From Pholis gunnellus (taxonomy: Eukaryota > Chordata > Actinopteri > Perciformes > Pholidae): DNA of 64,000 nucleotides. A program made the translations under genes and the position numbers. This document shows, in pieces, positions 12,823 to 25,179 of this stretch. Under the pieces are notes generated by a model that saw only the letters and a list, made by a program, of their open reading frames with translations, had not been told where the DNA came from and ran no database searches. Each line of letters begins with the position of its first letter. Position 1 is the first letter of the stretch. The stretch is from NCBI GenBank assembly GCA_910591455.2, contig OU342820.1, forward strand, positions 2,828,441 to 2,892,440, written 5' to 3'.

Positions 12823-15800
12823 CTGAAAGGCTTAGAGTAAGCATGTTCATGATGAGCAGTTTACTAAATAAGGAGCTTATGATCGTATCACACAATCGTC
12901 CTAAGCAGATGTTTCTTCATATTTACTTTGCAAAGCAACCTAGCTAAATGTTGGTCATAACAGTTGACACTTATTGGGTATTTTGCTGACCTCATGCACA
13001 TTACATTACCATTGTACGTACATTGACAAACGGATAAATGACGACACATGGCTTTTGTTTCATCCGCTATACTCATGTTCATGTTATATTGTTGGGAGTA
13101 CATTATGCACACATTAAGTTATCTATTTAAAGTTACTACAAGGAATTTTCATTTGGTGTTGATTTGGCGGTCCCCGTGGACCAAAGTGTTAGTGTTTCTG
13201 ATCACCAGAATCCCTTTAGAAAGCCTCTCATTTTACTGCAGCAGGGTCTGACAGTCTGTCCGCCTCAGTCCTGGTTCTGGTTCTCCCGTGCCTCCCTTCC
13301 ATCCAGCGGGTCCAGCAATACGGCCTGGGACTCCAGCAGAGAGGTGTCGGTGTTGGCTCCTAGAGAGGAGAAAATCTGCTTGAGGAGGAGGAGCAGGAGC
13401 AGCTGCTGCTGCCGGGAGCTGAGCTCTCCTCCTCCCTCCCAAGCTCCGACTGCAGGTCCAAGGCTGAAGTGAAGCCGGATCTGGGTGTCTCCACGATAGG
13501 CTGGTCTCTGCTGGAGGATCTGGGTCTGTCCACGATAGGCTGGTCTCTGCTGGAGGCCCCGGTTGAGTCTGAGCTGGAGGAGTTTCTGGTGAACAGGCAT
13601 GATTTCATCTGATTTTATGTGGCAATGCCAAAATCAACAGAAAATGAAAGTTCCTGGCAGTAGCCTCGAGGGATCCTGTGTTACACTGACTAACACACCA
13701 AAGTCTGCTGCTGCTCAACCAATAGCGGGCTCAACATGAAATATCCAAGAGATTTAAACTACCCAGTAACATATAAGTACAAAAAATTCACCTCATTTGC
13801 ATATCATATTATTTTCCCTCAAAAGTAGTGAGATAGTGGGTAACCTTGTTTTTTAGCTTTCAGGTAATCAGATAACCGTACTGTATATTTGTGAAGTAGA
13901 TATCTGATATCGGTGCTGGTCTAATATGGTTTAAATTTCCCGGGCCCTGGTATAAAGAGGATTGTGGATTGAAGTGTTCTTATCATTCATTAGGAACCAC
14001 ATACGCTTCCTGAGTTTCTCTGCTCTGTTTGATTCTGTTCCTCCATCCAGGAGGGTGTGTTTCCCATGACTCAGAACAGAGCCTTACAGCTGTTGTTTGA
14101 CCTTCGTTACCTCAACACCACACTGAGCAGCAGAGTGGAGGAAGGAAAGAGCTCCCGATCCCACCAAGACCCCAGGTAACATCCTCTGTCCCAAATCATC
14201 ACGGGTAGATTACCAACCTGGCTCCTAAGCTCCAGGCCACAGTGCAACACAAGCTGGCTGAGTTAGGTCTCCAGAGATCCACGAGGACCCGCATACATTT
14301 ACTTTAAAGAAAGGAGAGGGAGCCGAGCATAGTCAGACCCATTCCACTAGGCCAACGGAGAATTACACCCGACCCATGACTCAATGCAGAAACAAAGAAA
14401 CATTATTATTTTGGAACCATGGCTCTTTTTTTGTTAGCTGGTTTTCTGAAAACAGCTGTGGCTCAGAGGTAGAGCGGGTTTTCTTCGGCAGTTTGATCCT
14501 GATCAGCAGGTGGCAATATCCATGGTAGCCCCTGTCATCAGTGTGTGACTAGGTGTGAATGGGTGAATGATGACATGTAGTGTTAAAGCGCTTTGAGTGG
14601 TCGGTAGAATAGAAAGGCTCAATACAAGTACAGTCCATTTACCATTCCCCTCCCCCTGTTTAGAAAACGTTTTGGGCCCAATGGTATCACGTGAATGACA
14701 CAGAAGTTGTAATTCTACCGTTTGGACACTATGGGTACATCCCAAGTCTCTTAATTGCATCCCTGTTTCCTTCACTTGGGTCCTTTCCTTGCATCTTAGT
14801 CCCTCCCACCAGGGATGCATGGAGGAAACCATGCAAGGAGAGAGGAAACGAGGAAATATGATCACAGCTGGATCAGCTGTCAGTCGGCTTTAACAGCTGG
14901 AGAGACTTTTGATAAGTTTTCAAATGAGGAGTGAGGAAATGACAATTAAGAGACTTGGGATGTACCCTGCGTCACATTTTCTTCAAGCCCTTCCTAGGGG
15001 TTTGCTTCCAAACCGTGGTCTACGAACCAAATGTCTGCAGCTGAAATTTAGATCCATGTTTTTATCTTGACAGTTGCACGGTAGTATAATTAAAGTTTGG
15101 AGAAGGGCTCTGTATTTCAGGACATATGGGTCTTCAGTCTGTTTACACACAAGTGCACACATGCAAAGAATCTGAGGTTGCAGCAGGTATTTCTCTCGAA
15201 AAGCTGGATATGTTTGTGGCTGGAATTCCAGTGAAATCTTGGATCTCATTGATAAGAACCGAAGCTAGTTAGAGGACAAAAAGAGCTTCAGACCTGTTCA
15301 TAACACTAAACAAACTTTCACCAAACATGAGCATTTTAAAGGGATAATGTAACCATGTAAACCAGTAGCTCTAGAAAAATATTCCGAAACTTTTCATATA
15401 TCTTTCTTTCAATATTTGGTGGTTACATTTCTCTTAAATGTAAAGGCCTGACAGCATTAAAAAAGGCTCTGAAAGCTGTAAACATTGTGCCGTGTGTCTT
15501 CCAGATTCCACGAGGTCTGTGATTGGCTGGAGGGCTACATCGACCCGTTTGACCTGGACGTGTTCACGCCTCCGCTCAACACCAACCTCAACCGCCTGTC
15601 CCAGAGGACCTCGGTACTTTCAGCCCCAACCACACAAAAAAACCTGCAGTGTAGTCGTAGCTTGATGAGATATAGAACCAGCTTTGACATCAGCCCAGAG
15701 ATGTGTGACTACAATGAGCTCACAATGCCTCTGTTGTCCATATTATGTCATGATATAATATGATGTAACAGCAAACGTAATAAATGGGGCTGCTCTGCTT

Positions 15801-18540
15801 CCTAACGTTGTGTCTCAGGTACTGCTGGGGCTGCTGACGGGCTCAGAGAAGCAGTTTGCCTTGCGGAGCAGCAGTGTGAACTCCCAGGAGCCTTACAACA
15901 TCCTGCCACTGGCCAGCAGCCAGATCAGGTAACAGACAGTAACAGATATGGCAATTTATTAAGCTGGTTATCCACACATTACTTTTTTTACTAGGTTTAA
16001 GTACAAATGTGTCCGAATGTAGCTGAGATTCAAATCATATTGTCTTTATGTTCTGTGGCTAATTTCACTTTTAATGACGCGTGGATGATCGCTAAAATGT
16101 ACATAAATACATACAAATGATTGAACACGTGCTCGGTGCATATTTGTTCAAAATGTGTGTGAATTTCAGATTCATTTCTTAAAACTCAATACAAACGGGT
16201 GCATAGAACAATGTATCCAAGATGATGTATGAAATGAGAGCCATGAATCCCCAGAGGCTGATATCTGGACCTCAGCTCTGATACCAAAATGAATTTTTCA
16301 ATTACTTACCTTTTTAGATTCTAACTTTTTCTACAGAAACATTTTTACGTAACAAAAGAAGCTGAACTCCTAAAATGTTGCCTGAATACAAACATATGTG
16401 GAAACCACGTATGTCATGTATAATGTCACGTTCAGGTACTCAGAAAAACAGCTTGTTTTCAGCTTTGTCTCAATGACTTTACAGAAAGTCCAGTAGGTTT
16501 TTAAAGGTTTTATTAAGTCTGAATATCTTAATCCATAAAGGAACACTTCATCATTCAGTTTATCTGAAAAAGACAAAATAACCATATTTGGAGCTATATG
16601 GTTTTTATTGAACAGTGAAGTTATGTAAAAAAGAAAATCTGAAATTGGTTACATTTTATTTAAATTCTAAATTGTCTGATCAAGGAAATAAGTAAAGAGT
16701 ATGAATCTGAGCAAGAATGTAATGCCTGGTTTAGGTCAGTGCTTAAGAAGTAATGAGGTTTCAGTACCCAGTCCTACTAGGGCACTGTTTCCCCCTCTCT
16801 CTCTATCGGTTATGTATATCTGTATTTTAATAATTTCAATGTTCTGCAGGTTCGGGTTGCTGCCTCTCAGCATGTCCAATGTGCGTAAATCCAAGTCAGC
16901 CACCCGGAGCTCTGATGCTGCTCACCAGCTGGTGAGTAACAGAGCTGGGATCAGATTACTGAAGCTGCTCTGAGTCTTGACTCGGCCTCAGTGTTGTTGT
17001 TTCATATGCTGACTACCACAGGATGTCTTCATTTCTCTGTTTCTTGTTTTGTTCCACCCTGGAAAAAAAATGTTTCTGTTACACCTTCTGCCCTCCCAGC
17101 GTTTTTGAGTGCGAGACACCCAGGCAAGTTCCTCAGTGTGGGTTCATGTGCGTGTGTGTTTTGGTTGTATTTTCAGCAGTAGCTTGGGTTTAACCGTTGG
17201 TGCATTTGCAGTGTGACAGGGATTATTAACTGATTTAAAATGTTTCTCACTAATCTCCCACTCTCTGCTGGGGCTCATAATGTGGCTCAGGATCAGACTA
17301 TTAGCTGGAGAGTTTCATGGGGCGGCAGAGACCCTGGGCTATTCTTACCTGTTTTAAATGGACCAATCCCATCTTTAGATGCATGCATTATTAGTAAAGT
17401 TTGTGTTAAGGTCAGCAGATGTCTCTATTCAGCTAAATTTGGGATTAGTCCAAAACCATCACATTTGAAGCTTCCGTATTGAGAAACTCTGACACAACAC
17501 ATGACATTTTGAGAAATAGTCTTTAATAGTCACTTGCTTTCTTACCAACAGTCACATGATACCAATATCAGTTGGCTTTGGAGCTAGTAGAAGCTGAATG
17601 GCCACCGGTTTCCCATGCTTTCACTCTTTGAGCTAAGATACGCTCACCATGGCTCATCTCGGTACAGGGTACACAGAGGGAAAATCCATTTCTATTCTTT
17701 TGATCGGACTCTTGAATAAATGGCAGACTTGCAAATATTTCCAACAAACAGTGTTTCTAAATGGTCAGACTGTTCAGTGTAGCCCATAGACGCTAGAATA
17801 ATCCAGGTGTTGTGTGAATCATTGGGTCAGGAGTTCATGATAACCCTTTCAGAGACTGTGTGAAAGTGTTTAACGATTCCTCTGGAAACCGAGAAAGTAG
17901 TCCCCACAAGTTCTCCGTTTTTTTAATTTATTAGACATAATGCTCAGAGTCCACTCCCACTCGATATTTAGCATGCTATAGGTATGTAGCCTTTTATGTA
18001 TGTTTAACCTTTAGCTATTTGACCTTTTGGATCCACTACTATCAGTCAATATCTGAAATACTGAAGTGTTAGCATGGAGCACCATAGCCAGGCTCTACCT
18101 AGCCCTGATCCAGGAATGTCATGGTATGTGTCATAGTGCTGGATTGTTCTGGTATACCATTTTACTGTCAAATGTTGTGAAACCTTCTGGTGACAACTAA
18201 CCCCAAATATTTCTATCACTGTCATTACTAATCACCAATTAATTTCATGGGTCTTTGAGTAACTGAAATGTCCACATCCCAGGAGACCTTGATACTCCTT
18301 GATAATCCTGGATCAGGACTCCTTGTCATTGACCAAATGTCTTGTCATCAAATACCAATGAGACAAACGGGACAACCTGACATCTTCTCCTTCCTCCAGC
18401 AGGCACCTCCATCCTCCGTAGCAGACAGCGAGAACAGCTTCCGGCCGGGCAGCCTGTTCAGACAGCTGGCTGATCAGGACGAAGACACAACCGCTCCGTC
18501 TCTATTCAAACTCAGCTGGCTGTCTGGCATGGCCAAATAA
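5715..18540 (+). CDS. cog1: conserved oligomeric Golgi complex subunit 1 (COG1), 15 exons, 991 aa
   Basis: Exons: 5715-6020, 6170-6417, 6562-6743, 6966-7142, 7853-8009, 9700-9910, 10091-10454, 10921-11375, 12355-12501, 12582-12743, 14051-14175, 15505-15613, 15819-15928, 16850-16931, 18400-18540. All have GT-AG borders and phases sum to an intact 991-codon frame (human COG1 is 980 aa). COG1 is a lobe A subunit of the cytosolic tethering complex that captures vesicles for retrograde intra-Golgi transport. Recognisable blocks, in order: the N-terminal Vps51-like helix KKEELRQMVGERYRDLI (exon 1), QIKLLLEIPERIWSAMEAS, SPRQALADFLLARKA, FLWSESPGDL, LFMARLCQSMGELCP, EIQEEAESGSSVTSKIRLP, IDPFDLDVFTP and the C-terminal APSLFKLSWLSGMAK. 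The exon 8 donor (GTCAGA) is weak, and exon 10 is followed at once by a CA repeat. The start has no upstream in-frame rival. Introns hold an L2 LINE piece, a MITE and other repeats. Confidence 0.96.
8880..9590 (-). mobile_element. degenerate L2-type LINE fragment (reverse transcriptase) in cog1 intron 5
   Basis: The minus strand encodes broken pieces typical of fish L2/jockey-like reverse transcriptase: LDLSSAFATVNHNIF and TKHVGIGEVALD near 9525-9420, then VIGLITDNNETAYREEFRAL near 8990-8900. Stops and frameshifts interrupt the frame, so the copy is dead. Boundaries are approximate. The rest of intron 5 shows nothing further. Confidence 0.75.
10545..10795 (-). repeat. dispersed teleost repeat ('gctgaggctgatgggaatg' family)
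   Basis: On the minus strand this matches 36680-36800 on plus: both contain 'agctgaggctgatgggaatg' and nearby 'ttagcatg...ctaacatt' motifs. A related piece ('cagcctcacagagctgc') is at 18870-18890. It lies in cog1 intron 7. Confidence 0.6.
12754..12820. repeat. (CA)33 microsatellite just after the cog1 exon 10 donor
   Basis: A pure CA tract begins 11 nt after the last base of exon 10 (12743). In the transcript it lies directly downstream of the 5' splice site GTAACT. Confidence 0.95.
13478..13555. repeat. tandem duplication of a 39-bp unit in cog1 intron 10
   Basis: Units 13478-13516 and 13517-13555 are near-identical, sharing 'ccacgataggctggtctctg'. They lie in a GC-rich stretch (13240-13612) that is open in several frames. 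In the plus frame ending at 13609 each unit encodes a LGxSTIGWSLLE-like peptide. Confidence 0.85.
14460..14645 (+). repeat. SINE/MITE-like dispersed repeat in cog1 intron 11
   Basis: It contains 'gtgtgaatgggtgaatgatg', 'aaagcgctttgagtggtc' and 'acagtccatttaccatt', a combination common in teleost interspersed repeats. Related sequence in the opposite orientation occurs at 43340-43552 and 47440-47640. Confidence 0.6.
14733..14967. mobile_element. MITE (235 bp) with perfect 25-bp terminal inverted repeats
   Basis: The first 25 bases (gggtacatcccaagtctctt then aattg) are the exact reverse complement of the last 25. The interior shares 'agctggatcagctgtcagtc' and 'tttaacagctggagagactt' with a longer copy at 49414-50382. 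No transposase is encoded and no clear target-site duplication is visible. It lies in cog1 intron 11. Confidence 0.88.
17520..17660 (+). repeat. possible dispersed teleost repeat in cog1 intron 14
   Basis: The text 'ttttgagaaatagtctttaa ... cttgctttcttacc ... gagctagtagaagctgaatgg' resembles a widespread fish repeat, but is diverged. Nothing else in intron 14 is recognisable. Confidence 0.3.
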
Positions 18541-18566
18541 CCCTTTATTGCAGAAACTTTGTAAAA

Positions 18567-18572
18567 AATAAA
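18567..18572 (+). terminator. cog1: cog1 polyadenylation signal
   Basis: Canonical AATAAA 27 nt after the cog1 stop codon, so the 3' UTR may be very short. Confidence 0.75.
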
Positions 18573-20574
18573 ATGTATAGTAAAAATAATTTGGTCTTTC
18601 CAGAAATGCGTCTTGTGTGAATTAATTAACTTGATCAATTGATGCAAATCACACCTTAATGGAAATTAGTGAGGTGTAATTCATATGTGCCAGCTAGCAA
18701 GCAGTTAATTAGTACTGAGTATTTTCAATGTTTGCACTCTTAGGTTCATCATATACTTAAACAAGCAGCAGCAGGGCAAGCAGCGTTGTTCTCGTAGCAG
18801 TTTGCGTACTGTGTGAATTTGGATGTGGAGGGCTGAGTCCAAAATATCTGTTAGCATTTAGCTGCCTCAGTACAGCCTCACAGAGCTGCAAGTACTGCTA
18901 GCTTGTTCAGAGTTGGCTACCGATCTGATTTCTTATCCAACATGCAGTTAAGCCCCTGCTGTTCATAGGCTTATCTTGCAAAATGTAGCATTTATCTCTA
19001 GAGATGCGCACAACCAATTTCTCTGAGGAACAAAGTATACAAGAGGTAGCCATCACGTGAATGTGTAGGGGTATAGCAACGAACACAATGGAATGGTTAA
19101 ATCAAAGCAGCAGAGGTATATATACCCTGATTATCATGTTTACTCCCCATTAGGTTCTAAAAATGTCTGATCCTACACTTCCCATCATGCAACCAATGGC
19201 ATCTTGTTTAGACCCTCCCTGATTGGTAAATAGCCACATCGTTCAAACTACAGGGCTCCAGTCTGCAAAACAGACTCTGTTAAAAGTTACTGGACCAGTC
19301 TGTCTGTGTGTGTTCTATTGGTGAAGTTCCACTGCAGTCAAACATGGTTTATTGATTGCATTAGCTGCAGTGGTGTTCAATTGTTCTGTGACACCTCTGT
19401 GAAAATAATACCTTACAGTTAGCTGTAACCTTTGTTACAGATATATTTGACATACATAGTTTCATAATTGAATTAGTTGACTTTATTATTTTGTAGTATT
19501 TGTTACAATGTCACCTCAACCTGTGGTACTAAATACTTGATTAGATGCCATTATCATGTTTTGTCTTGGAATGTCCAGCCTGCTGTGGAAAATGTTCTGC
19601 AGTAGTTTTCTATCTACACCATAGAAAATCAGTTTGAAGTCACTCGAAGTCTGCTTATCTTGATCTCATTTATTACATTTGGTTAAGTAACCAGATTTAC
19701 ATTGTGTGCAGATCCTCCATAGACAAATTAGGTCTTTTTAACATCATTGTACTGTTGTTACTATATACTATATACTATATACTATATACTATATGGTGCA
19801 TTTCCACTATGACTGGTTCCAATTCAGTATCTCCTCACACTGTTACAAGAAAGGGTAATATAGGAAGAAATATAACTAATACAAGCTCAGCTAAAGAAAA
19901 AATGCTGTTTAATCAGTTTGGCCGATGTTATATATGCTAATAATATTATATTTAAGTAATTAACATTAGACACATTTGAATTGTTGATACATAACTTAAC
20001 ATAACATAACTTAGACACAGCATATTTTTGTGAAGTCTCTAGAAAATCTGTATCACTTTCTAAAAAAGCCCTAATTTCTGCTGAGTCAGTGTCTTTCAGT
20101 CAAATATGTGTCTGTGACAATGAAAACTGGACGGATGATGAGACAAAGGGCACGGACATGTAAAAGGCCCCCCACCCCTCCTACGCCTGCTTGTGTTGCT
20201 TGTGTCATTTTTAGTGTCTTTGTAGTTTTGTCTCCTTTTGCCTTTGTGGTTTATGTGTATATTTGTAGTTGATTTGTATCTTTTTGTAGTCATTTGATTG
20301 ACTTTCCAACAAGACATGTAAAGAGTCAAATCAAACATGGGGTCAGAGGGCCCTGGCCCTGTGCCTGGTAGGCCTGTTCAGTAAGCCTTCCATAATGATG
20401 ACTATAGCAAATTCTTCTGTACAGTGTGTACATCCTAACAGGAGGACGTGTTCCTGTGTTGGTACTGTGCAAGCATGGGACTCTATTTTTTACTTCTCAG
20501 CTTTATTCCTGTGACGATATTCGTGATTATGCCGATAATAGAAATTCACCACCATCAACTTATTGGGAGCGTTT
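18573..20574. other. cog1-rgs9 convergent intergenic region
   Basis: The space lies between the polyadenylation signals of two convergent genes. It contains a repeat fragment near 18830-18900 and a heptamer repeat at 19761-19795. No coding exon is seen. Confidence 0.6.
19761..19795. repeat. tandem CTATATA heptamer, about five copies
   Basis: Five consecutive copies of ctatata, the last one imperfect, are read directly from the sequence. Confidence 0.9.
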
Positions 20575-20580
20575 TTTATT
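20575..20580 (-). terminator. rgs9: candidate rgs9 polyadenylation signal
   Basis: TTTATT on plus is AATAAA on the transcribed strand, 86 nt beyond the rgs9 stop codon. Confidence 0.55.
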
Positions 20581-20665
20581 GCGACTCGATATAAAATCCT
20601 ATATGGTCCCATCCCTAGTACTGCACGTGACATGACATGTAGAATACACAACCACAAATACATAT

Positions 20666-23600
20666 CTACTTCTTCCTGTCTATTTTGCTCATCATGGCCT
20701 TGACGTCGACCGGAGCGGAGGCAATAGCAGCCTTGGCCTTTTCCTCCTCCTCCTGCTGCCACAGGATGATGGGATGGATGCCTAGGCTTCGGTTCTGAGC
20801 ATTTTGCTCCAGCTGGGCTGGACTAGGGTGGAAACAGAAACATGATTAAGTCAAGATGATTGAAAAGCCTCTCTTTGTGGGAAGGGACAGTTTTTTAGTG
20901 GCTTTCAGTTGGATTAAAGAAGCAGGTTCAGGTATCTTGGCTGTTGAAACCGGTGGTGTAGTTGTTCAGTCGTTCAGATTTATTTTGTGGCGTGACCAGG
21001 CCATGATGCCTTATGTTCTCTGTGCAGCCTTGAAGGGTTAACGGTTCAGTTCCTCCAAACTATGGAACCTATTTTCTGATATCTAGCCATACAGTTTCTA
21101 TTCATTCGTCCAGGTTTTGAGATTACAGTACAGTCATTTAGCAGACACTTTTATCCAAAGCGACTTACAATTCAGATTCTATCACATTCATACACCGTAG
21201 GCACAGCTACGGGAGCAATTTTGGGGTTAAGTGTCTTGCTCAAGGACACATCGGCATGCGACTAGCGGAGCCGGGGAGATAAACATTTTGACTCCACACC
21301 AATTCAATAGAGAGAATTTCATTTGTGCTGCTTCAAAAGATGACACATTTAACAGCAACCTTTCTTTCAACAAGCAATGTGGACATTACTCTGGATACTC
21401 CACAGAGCTCAAGTGTTTGGAGACTCATTCAGTATCTTTCTGGGCAGCAAATTCCATTGACATGCATGTTATTTTATCTACAGCTCTAGAGTTCCAGCAA
21501 CAACTTTCATGTTTAACTTGTCAGCATTTTTCTAATCAACCTGTCTGACCTTGTTAGTAGCTGCTGTTAGGCCACTTTAGGTTATGATGTGTTTTAATCT
21601 GGCATGAAACCTAGTGTTTGCATAAGTGAGTATCCAACTGTGGGGTAGAAATGACATGACTATAGGACGAACATCAGGTACAATCACATATATTTTTAAA
21701 GCCCCTTTGTACATATATTCGGATGTGTGGTCAACAAAGGTATGGAAGGGATCAGCCACCAACCTGAAGCTATGAGACTCAGGGTTCACCGCCTTCTTCT
21801 GCATTTCTTTGTACACGGGTGACTTGAGGTAACGGAAGAAAGTGTCCTGTACCAATGAAAGCACACAAGACTGCAGGTGACCTCAGATTCACAACAAGAG
21901 TGCCTTTTATCTGAAAATGTGTATTTCATTTATATATACATTTTTAATTGGATCACAAATTATAGTATGAATAATATATTATATGTCATAGCCTGGACAT
22001 AAAGGAACAATGTCTGATCTGGTAACCTCTGTAGACCCAGTAAGAATAGAACCCCCGTCCCCTCCAACTAAGCTGTTCTGTGGACACTTTGGCAGTGACT
22101 TCAATACATCTTTGTAATGTATCTACACAGGAGATCTCAGATGATCCCCACATTAGTCCTTAAATCCTTATTGGTAAAGATGAATTATAGGCGTTACACA
22201 GACGCACCTTTTTCATGAGCAGGAACACGTGTGTCTGGGCTGCTTCCAGCACGTAGCGGTGCGGATGGTCCAGGCCTTTCACTGTCAGACCCATCGTCCT
22301 GCCATCAATGTTGATCCAGCGGGGGGCACCGGGGGCCAGGAAGGTCCTAAACACACAGACACTCCGGTTCAACATCTTGGTTGACATTTGGGTCAGGCTG
22401 TAGTCTACTGACTTTGTTTGGAAATATAATACTGCTGAAACATTAAAGTATTAAAGGCCCTGAAACCCTATTGAATCAATCAGCTACTAATATGGTCCAT
22501 GTGATTAAACTATGTTCTGCTAAAGTTTGAATATTTCACACAGTAGAGTCATGTACTGTGGTAACCTTAATGTAGTTAGTAGACACATGACAGGTTGTAA
22601 TACATATGTATGCAAAAATAAATTAAATATCTATGACGAGATGTAAAGGCCAGTAGAAGTGTGTTTTATTGACAAGCTCGAGACTTTTGCTCATGTGGGA
22701 CTCAGTAGTGTTTCAAGTTATTTGCACGACATTATAGAAAATAAGGCACAATACAGGGCTACGTAACCCCCAGCACCATGTGTTTTTAAATTCAACAAGG
22801 CACACATGTTTTATCTCAGCAAGGAGATTATGTATTGGGTTGGGTGTTTATGCGTTAGTGTGTGTGCATCTGTGTCTGTCTGTCCAGACAAAACTTGCAT
22901 ACTGCTGGACCCCACAGCCTGATATGTGTTCATTTATGAGGCTCAAGGACCTCTTGTGGTTGCAGTGATTCTAACTTTCTTAAAACATTTTATTGACAAC
23001 ATTATCTTATTGACTATTTTACACCATTAACTGCTGACTCCTGACTCCTCTCACCACAAGTGATCAACAACTGCTTCCACTTGGACTCTTGTTTCCATAT
23101 GGATTATGAATTGTTGCTCTCTTGATTTGCACACCTAGGTAAGAAAACTGTACGTGTATGTGTGTGTGTGTGTGTTAAGGAGTCAACATGAAGTGTTACA
23201 CTGTGCACTGCAGTTTACTTTGACAACTTCTGAATAGCCTATATCGCCGGTTGTTTTTTTTCATTAATTTTTTAGTAATCTAATTCAATGGTTTGCCTCT
23301 GAAGAACTTAAGCCACTCAGCAGTTTAGGTGAGTTTTATTTCGTTTCTGTTGAGTTTTAATGAAGTGTGTTTACAATGAGTTAACAAGGCCATTGGTTTG
23401 CATGGCTCACGGGTCAGGTAGGAGGGCCCTGTTAAGAGATTGTAGAAAAATATGAAAGCATAAAAGTATAACTATTAGAACCTGTAACCTGTTTGATTCA
23501 AAGTATAATCATTAAACATATAAACTGTTTTATTTCATGATAGAAGTGATTAAACTGCATAGACACCTTATATCAAATAGTCACTCAAAACTTATATAAT

Positions 23601-25088
23601 CCTGTTCAAACCAGTTACATTCTGTTGCAGACCTAAAAGCAGGAGGCCTCCTGTATGTGTGAGGCGTGTGATTAGGGGAGGTACTACACTCAGAGTAGCA
23701 GAAAACAAGCAGAAAAACTGTGAGATTTGGCCTTTTCCCCATCTAGAGACTGGGATAGACTTCTTTAATAGACCCTCAGGGGTCTTACCCCCTCAGAGGT
23801 GGACTAGAAGACCCTTTGTGCGTTATCAGAAGATCAGCATAAAAAGAGCCAGCACAGCAGAGCAGAGAGCGTGAGAGAGAGGAGGGGAGATTTCCAGGGT
23901 AGAAGCTGGATTATATTTCTTAAGCAAATCAGCGAAAAAACCTGTTACAGTAGACGTGTTAGGGTTACATCCTACTGAGAGCGCCTAGATCGTAGCCGTG
24001 AAAGACTTTCAGAAAGACAATAATTCCAAAATCCTAACGGCTCCGCTACAGGGTGAGATAAATGGCCGAAGGTATTGTTCTGACACCTCCAAGAGGAACC
24101 TAATCTTCGCAGGTGCACGGACAGCCGACGGAGTTACCACCGTGTTAGGTGCGCAAGCCTGCCCCGCTTTCCCCGGGGCAGGAACTGTTCACGCTACAGG
24201 CCCTTGGCAAAATTTAGCTTAGGGCCCCAGGGAGGTCAGGTCTGTCTCTGGTCTTGAGGAAATGTAACGGTTGATAAAGAAGACCGAAAGCTGCAAGTGA
24301 GTAGAGAGATGGTCATCCTGAGGTTTCTTTATGCTTTATAAGTGTGCTACACGCCTCAGTTGTGTCTACACATTTTTTTATCCTGATATCAGACAAAGTA
24401 CCTCTCAGAACTGTAGAGCAGCAGTGAAACTCACTGTAGTTAAAGTTTGATCAAGAGGTCTCTGACATTTATTGAATGGTGAATTAAAGGACTAAAGGAC
24501 CAAGACTTTTGTCATGGCAAACTAGAAAAGGGCACTCAGTGGAGGGCAGATCTCCACCGAGTGTGTCTCCCTCTCCCCTCCCAGCTCCCTCCCAGTCAGG
24601 ACAATACAAACTCAAAAAACAAAAAATCATATGTGGAGGATGAGTTAATGAGCCAGATGAAAGAAGCTGTTCTGAAGTCTGGTAGTACGACAGCTGATAC
24701 ATCTGTATCTCTGCCAGACGGCAGCAGGGTGAACAGGCTGTGGCTGGTGGGTTTTGTCTTTTAGTATCCTTTGTTTTTAGCCTAGCAGATTGTCTTTTGC
24801 TACTGAGGCAGTTGTTATCACTTGCAGCCCCTACCAGCCACTTAAAAGGAGTGAGGAGTCAGCAGTCAATCATGGTATAAAACAGTCAAAAAAATAGGTT
24901 TTCTTTCTATTCCGTCTCCAGCATCTGACAATGGATGCCCCCCCCCCCCCCCCCATACACACACGGATAAACAGTTCTTTTTTTTCTTACTTGAAAATGG
25001 TCTCAGCTTTTGATGACATGGAAGATGATGTGCCCCACTTCAGTTCTTCAGCTGCCTCCCAAAAAGCCAAGTTCTCCCCTAGGATATA

Positions 25089-25179
<91 letters not shown>

